From: Acidimicrobiia bacterium
GTDB taxonomy: Bacteria; Actinomycetota; Acidimicrobiia; Acidimicrobiales; VFJN01
Assembly: GCA_009694375.1 (NCBI GenBank)
Contig: SHVB01000004.1
Coordinates: 33,296 to 97,295, forward strand
Reading direction: 5' to 3'
DNA: 64,000 bases
Positions 1-8,946 of the stretch are shown piece after piece; position 1 is the stretch's first letter; each line of letters begins with the position of its first letter. The notes below the pieces were generated by a model. It was not told where the DNA came from, did no database searches, and was given only the letters and a program-made list of their open reading frames with translations. The translations under genes and the position numbers were made by a program.

Positions 1-865
1 CGACGAGCCACGCGGATCGGTAGTGATCCACCAGCGCCTCCGGGGAGATTCGACCCTCGAAATGCACGAAGGCGTCGGCTTGTTGGTCGTGCACGAGGCG
101 GGCCAACGCGCTGCGCTCGTAACCTTCCCCGACAATGACCAACTGCACCTCAGGGAGACGAGGTCGGATCGCCGACACGGCGGCGATGATCCACTCGAGG
201 CGCTTGTGGGGGACGAGTCGACCTACCACCAGTACTCGGGGATGGGCACTGCGTGTGCCGCCCGGGGAGAAGCGCGGGTCGATGCCGTTGGGCACCGCGG
301 TGATCTGGTCGGCGGGGATGCCCAAGCGGTGAATGATTTGCTGCCGTGACGACGGCGATGGCGTGAGGATGCGCGAATGTCGATACAGGCGGGGGGCCAC
401 GCGCAGTTCGAGCACCTCACCGAGGCGGGCGAGGTGCGGCGTCATCACCTGCCGCCACATGTCGCCGTGGACATGGTGAATGAAGGTGGTCCGCGGACCC
501 CGGGCCCACAGGGGGGTGAAAAAAGGGAGGCCGTTCCACACTTCCAACAGCCCGTCGCGGCGACCGCCCGATCGGCGGAGTTCCTGTAGGGGGGCATCCA
601 GGAATACGAGGTGCCGCCCCCGGCGACGGATCACCCGGTAGCCGTCGCGCTCGATCTGGTTGGGATGGCCCTGGGCATGGGAGGTGCGCATCACCACCTC
701 GATGCCGGCGGCCGCCCAGCGCAAGGCAATCTCCGCTGCGTGCACCTCTGATCCGCCGGCTTCGATGTCGTCGAGGTCACGCCAGGCGAGTATGTGCATC
801 CGGCGTAGGCCCGCGGCGGTGGCTACGTCGCCCAGCTTCTGGCGATCAGGGGTGGTCTCGGGCAT
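1..865 (-). CDS. GT4 family glycosyltransferase, partial (C-terminus beyond window edge)
   Basis: 288 codons are visible, running off the left edge without a stop. Seen: an N-terminal GT-B pattern (GGSEVHAAE near residue 45), HHVHGDMW in the middle, then VPNGID, VVGRLVPHKR and IVGEGYER, the usual order at the start of the nucleotide-sugar-binding half of GT4 enzymes. The donor-site E-x7-E segment would lie outside the window. The start chosen is the ATG at 865, with GGGAG 5 nt upstream and a TAGGGT hexamer 11 nt upstream. An internal ATG at 799 (MHILAWRDL) is an alternative. It diverges from the Ppm-like synthase across 60 bp. From context (AftD-like and Ppm-like neighbours) it probably builds an envelope glycan; donor and acceptor cannot be told. 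Confidence 0.85.
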   Translation of the reverse strand, partial: MPETTPDRQKLGDVATAAGLRRMHILAWRDLDDIEAGGSEVHAAEIALRWAAAGIEVVMRTSHAQGHPNQIERDGYRVIRRRGRHLVFLDAPLQELRRSGGRRDGLLEVWNGLPFFTPLWARGPRTTFIHHVHGDMWRQVMTPHLARLGEVLELRVAPRLYRHSRILTPSPSSRQQIIHRLGIPADQITAVPNGIDPRFSPGGTRSAHPRVLVVGRLVPHKRLEWIIAAVSAIRPRLPEVQLVIVGEGYERSALARLVHDQQADAFVHFEGRISPEALVDHYRSAWLV

Positions 866-913
866 CGGAACTCCCGACCCTAGTGGTGGTTCCAGTGAGG
901 GAATGGGCACCGC

Positions 914-919
914 TAAGGT
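914..919 (+). promoter_or_regulatory. putative -10 box (TAAGGT), leaderless
   Basis: TAAGGT ends 6 nt before the GTG start at 926, the spacing of actinobacterial leaderless promoters. No -35 box recognised. Confidence 0.5.
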
Positions 920-925
920 TCAGCG

Positions 926-1660
926 GTGCCCCGCTCGACGCGCCCGTTGGTGGTGATTCCGACCTACCAAGAGGCGGAAAACATTGTGACGGTTCTCGAG
1001 CAGGTGCGCGCGGTGGCCCCCGAGTTGTCGGTGCTCGTGGTGGACGACGGCAGTCCCGACGGGACGGCGGACCTCGCTGAGTCGGCGGGGGTGGCGTTGG
1101 GTCAGATTTCGGTGTTGCGCCGCACCCACAAGTCGGGGCTGGGCGGCGCCTATCGGGCCGGCTTCGAGTGGGGTATCGAGATGGGCTACGACGTGTTGGT
1201 GGAGATGGATGCCGACCTGTCCCACAACCCCGCCGATGTGCCGCGTCTGCTGGACGCAGTGGACAACGGTGCGTCGTTGGCGGTGGGCTCTCGCTACGTA
1301 AGTGGTGGCGGCACCCCGCATTGGCCCCTGCGGCGGCGCCTTCTGTCGCGTTGGGGAAACCGATATGCCGGCATGGTGTTAGGTCTCGGCGTGCGGGATG
1401 CCACCGCAGGGTTTCGTGCCTACCGGGCCGAATTGCTCCAGGCCATCGACTACCAGACCACCAGTGCCGATGGCTACGCCTTCCAGGTGGAGATGGCCTA
1501 CCGCGTCCGGCGGGCGGGGGGGTTGATCACAGAGGTGCCGATCATCTTCTCCGACCGGGTGCGCGGCACCTCCAAAATGTCGTCACGGATCGTGGCCGAA
1601 GCCATGCTCCTGGTTACCTGGTGGGCCCTGCGAGATCGAGTGTTTCGGCGGGGCCGCTAA
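926..1660 (+). CDS. polyprenol-phosphate mannose synthase (GT2)
   Basis: 244 aa GT-A enzyme of the DPM1/Ppm1 family, expected to transfer mannose from GDP-mannose to a polyprenyl phosphate and so feed membrane GT-C enzymes. Seen: PTYQEAENI near residue 12, VVDDGSPDGT at 38-47, and the metal-binding DAD at 95-97 followed by LSHNP. It has only the catalytic domain: no Lnt-type acyltransferase fusion as in Mycobacterium Ppm1 and no C-terminal membrane anchor. The GTG start is supported by the TAAGGT box 6 nt upstream. Its 3' end overlaps the convergent FAD oxidoreductase by 4 nt. A different sugar donor (e.g. glucose) cannot be excluded from sequence. Confidence 0.88.
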   Translation: MPRSTRPLVVIPTYQEAENIVTVLEQVRAVAPELSVLVVDDGSPDGTADLAESAGVALGQISVLRRTHKSGLGGAYRAGFEWGIEMGYDVLVEMDADLSHNPADVPRLLDAVDNGASLAVGSRYVSGGGTPHWPLRRRLLSRWGNRYAGMVLGLGVRDATAGFRAYRAELLQAIDYQTTSADGYAFQVEMAYRVRRAGGLITEVPIIFSDRVRGTSKMSSRIVAEAMLLVTWWALRDRVFRRGR

Positions 1661-3156
1661 GCGCGCTTGGGGAGGATGGGAGCATCGCGCCCGGTGCCGC
1701 CCTTGCCGGATGACTCCTCGTGGTACTCCTCCTCCACGTTGACGTCCCAGATGTCGTGGGAGGCACCGAGCAGGTTCTCCACGGTCAGCATCGCCGTGTA
1801 CATCGAGTGGTCCTGGTTGTTGTACTTGTGCATGCCGTTACGTCCCACCGGATGCACATTGGAGGCGTTCTGGCGGAGCCAGTCCCTCAGTGTCTCGACG
1901 TTGGCCTTGTAGGTGGCGTCGTAGAGGGGGTACGCCTTGGGCATGCGCACCACGTAGCCCGCCTCGACATCACTGGCCTGCATGAGTCCGAGCGCTTCTA
2001 ACTCCGTTTTGCCCTTCTCGATGAGTTCCTCGTCGCTGGCGTTCCACCACTCGTCGCCCTGCTCCACGGTGTACTCCAGGCCGAGGACGTTGTGGCCGTC
2101 TTTGACCATGTGGGGCGACCAGGAACCGAAGTTCTGCACGCGCATCGTCTTGACCTCAGGGGCATGGATGTAGATCCAGTTGTCGGTCCAGGCCACCTTG
2201 TCGGCGGGGACCACCAGGGCCACCGAGAGGAAATCTCGGAAGCCGAGATCATTGGCGGCGGCCAGCACCGGTGCCGGTACCGGGGGGTCCATGGCGCGCA
2301 GCAGCGCGTTGAAGGGCATGGAGGAAATCACATGGTCGACCTCGTGGAGATCGTCGGGGGTGGAGACCGACACGGCGAGTCCATCTCGATGCCGGATGCT
2401 CGTCACCGGCGCGTGGAACAGGATCGTCGATCCTTGCTCGACCACGAGATCTTGGCAGCGTTCCCACATCATCCCAGGACCAAACTTGGGGTACTGAAAT
2501 TCCTCGATGAGGCTGGTGACCTGTTGGCGGCCGGCGCGTCGGCCGGCGAGGCGGGCGCGTAGGGGTTCCCATACGGCCTTGAACAGCGACATCCCCTTGA
2601 TGCGCTGGGCGCCCCACTCGGCGGAGATCTGCGACGGCGGTACTCCCCACACCTTCTCGCTGTACGTCCGAAAGAAATGCCCGTAGAGGCGCCATCCGTA
2701 GTTGGTGGCGATGTAGCCCTCCAGGGTGCTCTGATCGGCGGGCGGGTGGATCCGCACCCAACCGTAAGAAAGCACGCAGCGAGTGGCCTCGATGAGGCCG
2801 AGGTTGCGGAGGGCGTTCAAGGGTTTGATCGGGTAGGCGTAAAACTTTCCCTGGTAGTAGATGCGGCTCGCCCGTGGTCGCAGCATGAAATCTTCCTCGG
2901 GCAGGATTTCGTGCCACAGCGCTTCCACCTCGGGCACCTTGGTGAAGAAGCGATGACCGCCGATGTCGAATCGCCAACCGTCGCGCACCACGGTCTGGCT
3001 GATGCCGCCCACCACGCTCGTGCCCTCCAGGATGGTGCAGGGGTGTCCGGCCTTACCCAACTGATAGGCAGCGGTGAGCCCAGCCGGACCAGCGCCGATG
3101 ACCACCACGCGGCCAGGGTCTTGGGTGGGGGCGGACGAGTCGGTAGGCGCGGGCAT
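1657..3156 (-). CDS. FAD/NAD(P)-dependent oxidoreductase, amine-oxidase/UGM-like fold
   Basis: About 499 aa. An N-terminal Rossmann dinucleotide-binding motif (VVVIGAGPAGLTAAYQLG, residues 17-34) is followed by the FAD-contact segment FDIGGHRFF. The C-terminal GMHKYNNQDHSMYTA resembles the flavin-contact region of a family of uncharacterised actinobacterial oxidoreductases often next to glycosyltransferases. It is related to protoporphyrinogen oxidase and UDP-galactopyranose mutase, but substrate is unknown. The ATG at 3156 was chosen; a TTG at 3201 would add 15 residues (MPHTPRIAC...) and run into the divergent AftD-like promoter. Neither start has a clear Shine-Dalgarno. Linked by position to the Ppm-like and AftD-like genes, so a role in sugar or lipid-carrier chemistry is inferred. 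Confidence 0.8.
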   Translation of the reverse strand: MPAPTDSSAPTQDPGRVVVIGAGPAGLTAAYQLGKAGHPCTILEGTSVVGGISQTVVRDGWRFDIGGHRFFTKVPEVEALWHEILPEEDFMLRPRASRIYYQGKFYAYPIKPLNALRNLGLIEATRCVLSYGWVRIHPPADQSTLEGYIATNYGWRLYGHFFRTYSEKVWGVPPSQISAEWGAQRIKGMSLFKAVWEPLRARLAGRRAGRQQVTSLIEEFQYPKFGPGMMWERCQDLVVEQGSTILFHAPVTSIRHRDGLAVSVSTPDDLHEVDHVISSMPFNALLRAMDPPVPAPVLAAANDLGFRDFLSVALVVPADKVAWTDNWIYIHAPEVKTMRVQNFGSWSPHMVKDGHNVLGLEYTVEQGDEWWNASDEELIEKGKTELEALGLMQASDVEAGYVVRMPKAYPLYDATYKANVETLRDWLRQNASNVHPVGRNGMHKYNNQDHSMYTAMLTVENLLGASHDIWDVNVEEEYHEESSGKGGTGRDAPILPKRA

Positions 3157-3202
3157 GGGCAGCGATGCTTTCGGGCAGGCGATGCGAGGGGTGTGGGGCA
3201 AC

Positions 3203-3208
3203 TACCGT
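3203..3208 (+). promoter_or_regulatory. putative -10 box (TACCGT), leaderless
   Basis: TACCGT lies 8 nt before the GTG at 3217 and supports that codon as the start of the AftD-like gene. Confidence 0.4.
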
Positions 3209-3216
3209 GGCTCGTT

Positions 3217-6200
3217 GTGCGTCGCCGGTGCAAACCCGAACTGGTAGTGGTGGCGGCTCTGGTGTATCTCCCGTTTTTGTGGTCTTCGCCGGGGCGGGTG
3301 AGCGCCGACAGTAAGCAGTACCTGTACCTCGATCCTGGAGCGTTCCTTCGCCGCACCCTGCAGCTCTGGGATCCGAGTATCGGGGCGGGCACGGTGCCCC
3401 ACCAGCACCTCGGTTACGCCTTCCCGGTCGCCCCCATCTTTTGGGGTTTGGACCGGTTGGGGATGCCGGACTGGATTGCGCAGCGACTGTGGCTCGGCAC
3501 GCTCACGTTCCTGGCGGTGGTGGGCGCCCGCTGGCTGTTCTTGCAACTTGGCCCGGGCCGGGCGGGGGCGTTGGCGGGGGCGCTTATCTACGGGTTCACC
3601 CCGTACCAACTGGCCTTCACGGCGCGCATGTCGGTGCTATTGGTGCCCTGGGTGGCCCTCCCGTGGATCGTGGGCCTTACGATGCGCGCTACCCGCGACC
3701 GGGATTGGCGGGCTCCCGCCGGGCTCGGAGTGGTGTTATTGCTGGCCGGCGGGATCAACGCGTCGTCGCTGTTGCTGGTAGGCGTGGCGCCATTGCTTTG
3801 GCTCGTGCTCGAAGGGTTCCGGGGTAGTCCACGGGCGGTGCTGGCGAGCGCCGGACGTTTGGTGCTCGTCAGCGTCGGGGTGTCGGCCTGGTGGCTGGTT
3901 GGTTTGCGCCTGCAGGGTCGTTACGGGCTTCCGGTGCTACAACTCACGGAAAATCTGGCCACCGTGGCGGAGTGGTCGACCCCCGGGGACGTGCTGCGCG
4001 GTCTCGGCAACTGGTTCTTTTACGGTCGAGATCTCTCCGGGTTCTCTCTCGAACAGGCATCGGTCTACCTACGAGACCCCCTGGTGCTGGTCCTGACCTA
4101 CGCCGTCCCGGTGGTGGGCCTGGTGGTGGCCCTGCTCCTGCGCTGGTCCTACCGGGTGTATTTCAGCCTCCTGGTGCTCGTGGGCACCGTGATCTCTGTG
4201 GGCTCCTGGCCCTTTGAGGATCCCACACCCTACGGGCGGGCCTGGAAGGTATTCACCACCGAAACCTCGCTCGGGTTGGCCTTTCGCAACAGTCCGCGAG
4301 CGGTTCCCCTCATCGTCTTGGGCTTGGCCGGCCTGTGCGCCGCCGGCGTGGCGGCAATCCCGCGCCGCAGTTGGACTCGGGCGGGTGCGGCGGCCGTGGC
4401 GGTCCTGGCGGTGGGCGTGTTGTTGCCGGTGGGCCAGGGCGGGTACCTCTCGGCGGGGCAGGATCGACCCGAGGAGATCCCGTCCTACTGGATCGAGGCG
4501 GTGAAGGCCCTCGATGCCGGCGACCACACCACCAGAATCCTCGAACTACCCGGGTCCAACTTCGCCGGCTATCGCTGGGGCAATCTGGTGGACCCGCTTA
4601 CGCCGGGTCTTACTGATCGCCCCTATTTGGCCCGGGAGGTGTTGCCCTACGGCACCCCGGCCTCGGTGAACCTGCTCGATGCGCTTGACCGTCAGGCTCA
4701 ACTCGGGGTGCTCGACCCGCTCTCGATCGCCCCGCTGGCCCGCTTGTTGGGTGTGGGTACGGTTTCCTTGCGGGCCGACCTCGAAGATCCGGCGCGTGGC
4801 TTTTCGCCTCCGCCGGGGCCCGTCTGGGAGGCCCTGATTCAGGCCCCCGGATTGGCCCCCCCGCAGCGGTATGGCCCTCCGGGCGGGGATGGTCAGAACC
4901 CGGATCTGCCGTCGGTGGCGCTGTTTGGGGTGGAGTCGCCCCGGCGCATTGTGCGGACGGCCCCCACGGTGGGGCCGGTGGTTCTCGATGGTGATGGGAG
5001 CGGCATCGTGGATGCCGCCACGGCCGGATTACTGGACGGCAATTCGCTAGTGCTTGAGTCGGCGGCGCTGAGTGACGAACAGGTGGGCGAGGCCCTGGCC
5101 GCATCGGCCCATCTGGTGCTCACCGATTCCAATCGGCGTCGTATCCAGACCTGGTTCTACGCCTTGCGAGATAGTCGCGGTCACACCGAACGAGCGGGTG
5201 AGACCGCCGCTGACCCCACCGGCTACGACTTCCGCCTCGACCCCTTCCCGGGCTCCACTGACAATGACCGCTCGGTGGTGGAGCAGGTGGGAGGCCGCGT
5301 GGAGGTAAGTGGTGATGGCGGGCCCGAGCGCCCCGAGGATCGGGGGGCCAACGCCGTCGATGGCGACCCCGCCACCTCGTGGCGCGTGGGGGGCATCGAT
5401 CCGCGCGGCCAGTTCATTGTGGTGGCTCCCGATCCGGCGCCGAGGGTGGATGGGGTGCGGCTTCGTCAGCCGTCGTCGGCTCGCCTGGGTCGGGCGGTGC
5501 GCACCGCCCGAATCACCGTGGGTGACGAGACCCCTTTCACTGTGGTGTTGGGTCCGGAGTCGTTGGAGGGGTCCGGGCAGGTGGTGGCGATCCCGCCCCA
5601 GTCGGTAGCCCGTCTACGGGTGGAGATCACCGGGACGACCGATGTGGGCGGCGGTGACCCGCAGGCGCCGGTGGGCTTCGCCGAGATCGGCATCGGCAAC
5701 ACGGTGGTGTCTGAAGTGGTGCGCCTCCCAGTGGATCTGCTCAATCGCGTGGGCGACGATCTCGAAGGTCACAGCCTCGATGTGGTGCTCACTCGCCTCC
5801 GGCTGTTCTTGCCCGGTACGGATCGCCTCGATGATGAAGCCAGCCTGGATCGTCGCTTCGAACTCCCCCTGGCCCGATCCTTTGCCATCCAGGGCACGGC
5901 TCGAACCACTTCAGGGGCGGTGGCGGCAGCGGACGGGGAGTGCCGGGACGATCTGGTAGAGATCGACGGGCAGGCCGTGGCGGTGCGCCTCGATACTGGG
6001 CCCGCTGCGTCGGTGGCCTTTACCGGCTGTGGCCCGAGAGACCTCGCCGCCGGGAGCCACCGGGTTACGGCCGCGCCCGGTTGGCGTACCGGTTGGAACC
6101 TCGATCAGATGGTGTTCTCGACCGATGCCGATGGAGAGGCCACCACCGTCGCCCCCCGCGGGCCGGGGGTAGCCACCGCCCCCGCGGTGCAGGTCACCGA

Positions 6201-6822
6201 GTTGGGGTCGGCCACGGTGAAGGCGGTGGTCGACGCGGAGGGCACCCCGTTCTGGTTCGTGCTGGGCCAAAGCGCCAGTGATGGATGGACCGTTGCGGTG
6301 GACAACGCCACCGTCGGCGAACGCACCTTGGTGGACGGGTACGCCAATGGGTGGGTCCTTACCCCCAGCGGTCCCGGCCCGGTCACCGTTTCGCTGCGGT
6401 GGGCTCCCCAGCGTCTCATCGGGATTGGCCTGGGTATTTCTGGGCTCGCCGCTCTCGGGTGCGGCATCGTTCTCTTCCGCCGGCGGGGTGGCGTGGTGGC
6501 CTCGGGCCGGGCCTTACCGGTGCTGCGCTCGCCCTTCAGCGTGCCCACCCAACCCTGGACCCGGGTGGCGGGCACGGCGCTGCTGGTGAGCGGGGGTGCG
6601 TTACTGCTGGCCACTCCGGCGCTGCCGATGGTGGTAGCCGCGGGCGTGCTCGCTGCGGTGGCGGGAGGGGTGAGGCGGGGCCGGGTGGTGCTCGTGGTGG
6701 TGGCGCCCGCAGCGCTGGTGGCCAGCCGTGTGTTGGAGCGGCCCTCACTGGCGTGGTTGTCCTTGGTGGTCCTCGCCGTTGAACTTCTACTCAGCCGAGA
6801 CGAGGTCAATCGCTCGCAGTGA
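3217..6822 (+). CDS. aftD: AftD-like alpha-(1->3)-arabinofuranosyltransferase (DUF3367)
   Basis: About 1201 aa (M. tuberculosis AftD is about 1400). The N-terminal half is a multi-pass GT-C domain; LYLDPGAFLRRTLQLWDP followed by a GYAFPVAPIFW stretch matches the AftD signature seen in mycobacteria. Residues about 690-830 form a discoidin/F5-8C-like carbohydrate-binding module (NAVDGDPATSWRVGG). After more periplasmic sequence, several C-terminal helices (about 1067-1195) end the protein. AftD adds arabinofuranose from decaprenyl-phospho-arabinose to arabinan. The frame stays open upstream to 2677 but that part overlaps the FAD gene; GTG 3217 starts just before the first helix and has a -10 box 8 nt upstream; GTG 3193 is possible. 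The 3' end overlaps the convergent membrane gene by 17 nt. Confidence 0.82.
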   Translation: MRRRCKPELVVVAALVYLPFLWSSPGRVSADSKQYLYLDPGAFLRRTLQLWDPSIGAGTVPHQHLGYAFPVAPIFWGLDRLGMPDWIAQRLWLGTLTFLAVVGARWLFLQLGPGRAGALAGALIYGFTPYQLAFTARMSVLLVPWVALPWIVGLTMRATRDRDWRAPAGLGVVLLLAGGINASSLLLVGVAPLLWLVLEGFRGSPRAVLASAGRLVLVSVGVSAWWLVGLRLQGRYGLPVLQLTENLATVAEWSTPGDVLRGLGNWFFYGRDLSGFSLEQASVYLRDPLVLVLTYAVPVVGLVVALLLRWSYRVYFSLLVLVGTVISVGSWPFEDPTPYGRAWKVFTTETSLGLAFRNSPRAVPLIVLGLAGLCAAGVAAIPRRSWTRAGAAAVAVLAVGVLLPVGQGGYLSAGQDRPEEIPSYWIEAVKALDAGDHTTRILELPGSNFAGYRWGNLVDPLTPGLTDRPYLAREVLPYGTPASVNLLDALDRQAQLGVLDPLSIAPLARLLGVGTVSLRADLEDPARGFSPPPGPVWEALIQAPGLAPPQRYGPPGGDGQNPDLPSVALFGVESPRRIVRTAPTVGPVVLDGDGSGIVDAATAGLLDGNSLVLESAALSDEQVGEALAASAHLVLTDSNRRRIQTWFYALRDSRGHTERAGETAADPTGYDFRLDPFPGSTDNDRSVVEQVGGRVEVSGDGGPERPEDRGANAVDGDPATSWRVGGIDPRGQFIVVAPDPAPRVDGVRLRQPSSARLGRAVRTARITVGDETPFTVVLGPESLEGSGQVVAIPPQSVARLRVEITGTTDVGGGDPQAPVGFAEIGIGNTVVSEVVRLPVDLLNRVGDDLEGHSLDVVLTRLRLFLPGTDRLDDEASLDRRFELPLARSFAIQGTARTTSGAVAAADGECRDDLVEIDGQAVAVRLDTGPAASVAFTGCGPRDLAAGSHRVTAAPGWRTGWNLDQMVFSTDADGEATTVAPRGPGVATAPAVQVTELGSATVKAVVDAEGTPFWFVLGQSASDGWTVAVDNATVGERTLVDGYANGWVLTPSGPGPVTVSLRWAPQRLIGIGLGISGLAALGCGIVLFRRRGGVVASGRALPVLRSPFSVPTQPWTRVAGTALLVSGGALLLATPALPMVVAAGVLAAVAGGVRRGRVVLVVVAPAALVASRVLERPSLAWLSLVVLAVELLLSRDEVNRSQ

Positions 6823-8728
6823 TCTTCACGGCGAGGTCAGGCGTGGTCAATCGGTGTCTCCACTCCGAGCGGTCCGGGAGTTGCTCGTACACAAATCGAT
6901 TGGCGGGCACCAACACCTCCACCTCAGAATCCACCTGTCGGAACACCATGCGGTGTTGGGCTCGCGGTGATGCGAGCGCGGCTTCTTCGCTCGCCCCGTA
7001 CCCGAGGGTGATGACCAGTACCCCTCTCGGCGGCAGGATGAGATCGCTCTCGCCGCCCGGGGGCCCGATGGTGAGCGGAGGCAGTGGCGTACCGGCTGGC
7101 GCGTGGCGTCGGATGGACTGGCCATCCACCCGCACCTCGATCGCCACCACCGACTCACCGTGGGGGTCGCCGGCGGTCACCTGGAGGTTCAGGGTGGCCC
7201 CGCGCGCCACGGTGACCGGCTCGAGCACCACATCGAAGGAGACGGGTTTCTCTTTCGGGCCGAGGTCCTCTTGGGAGGCGCTGGCCCACTGGAGGTAGGG
7301 GCGACGGTCAGGCTCGTCGGCGATGAGGTCGAGCATGTCGGGGCGTTGATCCACGGCGTAGAGGATGCGGTCGTTCAGCTGGGGGCCGTTGGCGCTGAAG
7401 GGGTTGAGGAACAACAGGTGACCCTTCGTGTCGCCGACGAAAACGATGGCGGGGCCGTCGATGGCCTCAACGCTGCGCAGCCATGCCTGCTGGGGGGTGC
7501 TCAGGTGGTTGTTGAGGTGAAGTCGACTGATCGCCGGGGGGAGGGTGGCCAGCACGAGGGCCACTCCGAGGGCGCTCACCCCGGCACGGTGGCGTGGATA
7601 CCACTCGACGAGAGCAATAGCGATGAGCACGACGATGCTCGTGTAGAGAGGGAGGTAGTAGATCGGTCCACTCACCCGGGTGAACTGCCCCGACACCCAC
7701 GTCCCCCAAAAGGGCAGGTAGCCGAGGGGAAACATCAGCCCCATCATCACAATGAGCAGGGTGGTCTGGCGGTGACGGGCCCTCCAGAGACCGGCGGCCG
7801 CCACCCCGATTCCGAGATAACTCCCGAGGAGGAACCAGGGGAAGAAGAAGGCGTGCTTGGCTAGGGCGTAGAGCCCGGCGGGGAGTGAGTACTGGGTGCT
7901 GCCGGAGCCCGGCATCATCCGGCGCAGCCCGAATCCGAAGGTGTCCAGCGGATCAACAGCAGTGATCGGGAAGGCCAGCGGCGCCCCGGTAGTACTCAGG
8001 TTGTAGGCCATGGTGGCCAGGACCAACGGAGTGGCTCCGATGGCTACGAGCAGGAAGGGACGCACGAGCTGTCGCCACTGATGGCGCGTGGCGATGATGG
8101 CGTAGAGCCCGAAGGTGATCCCCCAGAGCAGTCCGTCATAGGGGCGGGTGAAAAAGATCCATCCCAGCAGGGCGCCGGCGATCACCACGCGCCCGGGGCG
8201 GCCCGTGCGGATCCCCGAGAGCAGGCCCACGCCGAAGAGCAACCCCAGTCCGAGCGTGAAGAGGTAACTGAGATAGATCCCGCCCTGGATCGCCACGATG
8301 GGCGAGGCGACCATACAAGTGGCCGCCAGGATGGCGGTGGCTCGTCGCTGGGTGACCTCCCAGGCCAAGGCATAGGTGCCGATCACCGCCAGGCTGGCCC
8401 CGGCATACAAAGCAGAGGCGACGGAACCGGTGAGGACTTTGGCCGCCAGCAGAACCAGGGGCCATCCGAGGGTGTACTGGGTGAACAGCGATCCATCTCG
8501 GGCCCCGGAGAGCCAGGGCAGGAACAGGCCGGGGCGACCGCCATCGGTTGACTTCAGGAATCCCTGGTCGAGGGTCTCCACCTGCCAGAGGTACACGGCC
8601 TCGTCCCGGTTGAAGGACAGCCCGGGATAGATCCGGTAGCGCGCCCAGGCCGCCACCGCGGCGGCGAGTGCCGCCAGCACCAGTGCGGGCCAGTGGCGGC
8701 GGAGCAACGGGGGGATGGCGGCGGACAT
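6806..8728 (-). CDS. GT-C membrane glycosyltransferase (GT39/ArnT-like)
   Basis: 640 aa with about ten predicted membrane helices in the first 420 residues and a soluble C-terminal domain. LSFNRDEAVYLWQ near residue 35 supplies the acidic D-E pair in the first extracytoplasmic loop that serves as catalytic base in polyprenyl-phosphate-dependent GT-C enzymes; FTRPYDG lies further on. These enzymes transfer a sugar from a polyprenyl phosphate carrier outside the membrane, a natural partner for the Ppm-like synthase. The ATG at 8728 has TACCTT 8 nt upstream. The stop codon lies inside the convergent AftD-like gene. Acceptor unknown; protein O-mannosylation is one possibility, but no PMT-specific motif was recognised. 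Confidence 0.75.
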   Translation of the reverse strand: MSAAIPPLLRRHWPALVLAALAAAVAAWARYRIYPGLSFNRDEAVYLWQVETLDQGFLKSTDGGRPGLFLPWLSGARDGSLFTQYTLGWPLVLLAAKVLTGSVASALYAGASLAVIGTYALAWEVTQRRATAILAATCMVASPIVAIQGGIYLSYLFTLGLGLLFGVGLLSGIRTGRPGRVVIAGALLGWIFFTRPYDGLLWGITFGLYAIIATRHQWRQLVRPFLLVAIGATPLVLATMAYNLSTTGAPLAFPITAVDPLDTFGFGLRRMMPGSGSTQYSLPAGLYALAKHAFFFPWFLLGSYLGIGVAAAGLWRARHRQTTLLIVMMGLMFPLGYLPFWGTWVSGQFTRVSGPIYYLPLYTSIVVLIAIALVEWYPRHRAGVSALGVALVLATLPPAISRLHLNNHLSTPQQAWLRSVEAIDGPAIVFVGDTKGHLLFLNPFSANGPQLNDRILYAVDQRPDMLDLIADEPDRRPYLQWASASQEDLGPKEKPVSFDVVLEPVTVARGATLNLQVTAGDPHGESVVAIEVRVDGQSIRRHAPAGTPLPPLTIGPPGGESDLILPPRGVLVITLGYGASEEAALASPRAQHRMVFRQVDSEVEVLVPANRFVYEQLPDRSEWRHRLTTPDLAVKITASD

Positions 8729-8736
8729 GGCGTAGC

Positions 8737-8742
8737 AAGGTA
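8737..8742 (-). promoter_or_regulatory. putative -10 box (TACCTT), leaderless
   Basis: On the minus strand TACCTT ends 8 nt before the ATG at 8728. Confidence 0.4.
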
Positions 8743-8766
8743 CCCCCTCGTGGGAACCTGGCGGGT

Positions 8767-8943
8767 ATGACCATGACCTGCCCGCGTTGTGCCCAACCCT
8801 CCGATGGCCCGTACTACGGCCCGTGCCCGGCGTGCCGAAGGGATCTACGGGCCACGGTTCGCGGTGAAGCCCGGGTGGTGGAACCGGTGGCCTTCGAGCC
8901 GGTCATGCATGTGACGCCGAATGCGGTGGCGCAGAAGGAGTGA
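8767..8943 (+). CDS. small zinc-ribbon protein
   Basis: 58 aa. Two CxxC knuckles (C5/C8 and C20/C23, CPRC...CPAC) form a minimal zinc ribbon, followed by a charged, unstructured-looking tail. The ATG at 8767 was chosen because it begins right before the first CxxC and has GGGAA about 10 nt upstream; the frame is open further upstream but without homology-like features. It is divergent from the GT39-like gene and ends 3 nt before the convergent DNA glycosylase. Function unknown; could be a small nucleic-acid- or protein-binding ribbon. Confidence 0.65.
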   Translation: MTMTCPRCAQPSDGPYYGPCPACRRDLRATVRGEARVVEPVAFEPVMHVTPNAVAQKE

Positions 8944-8946
8944 GCT

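Noticed and set aside
2677..3192. N-terminal extension of the AftD-like frame
   Set aside because: Open frame only because of high GC; it lies antisense to the FAD oxidoreductase and has no membrane or catalytic features.
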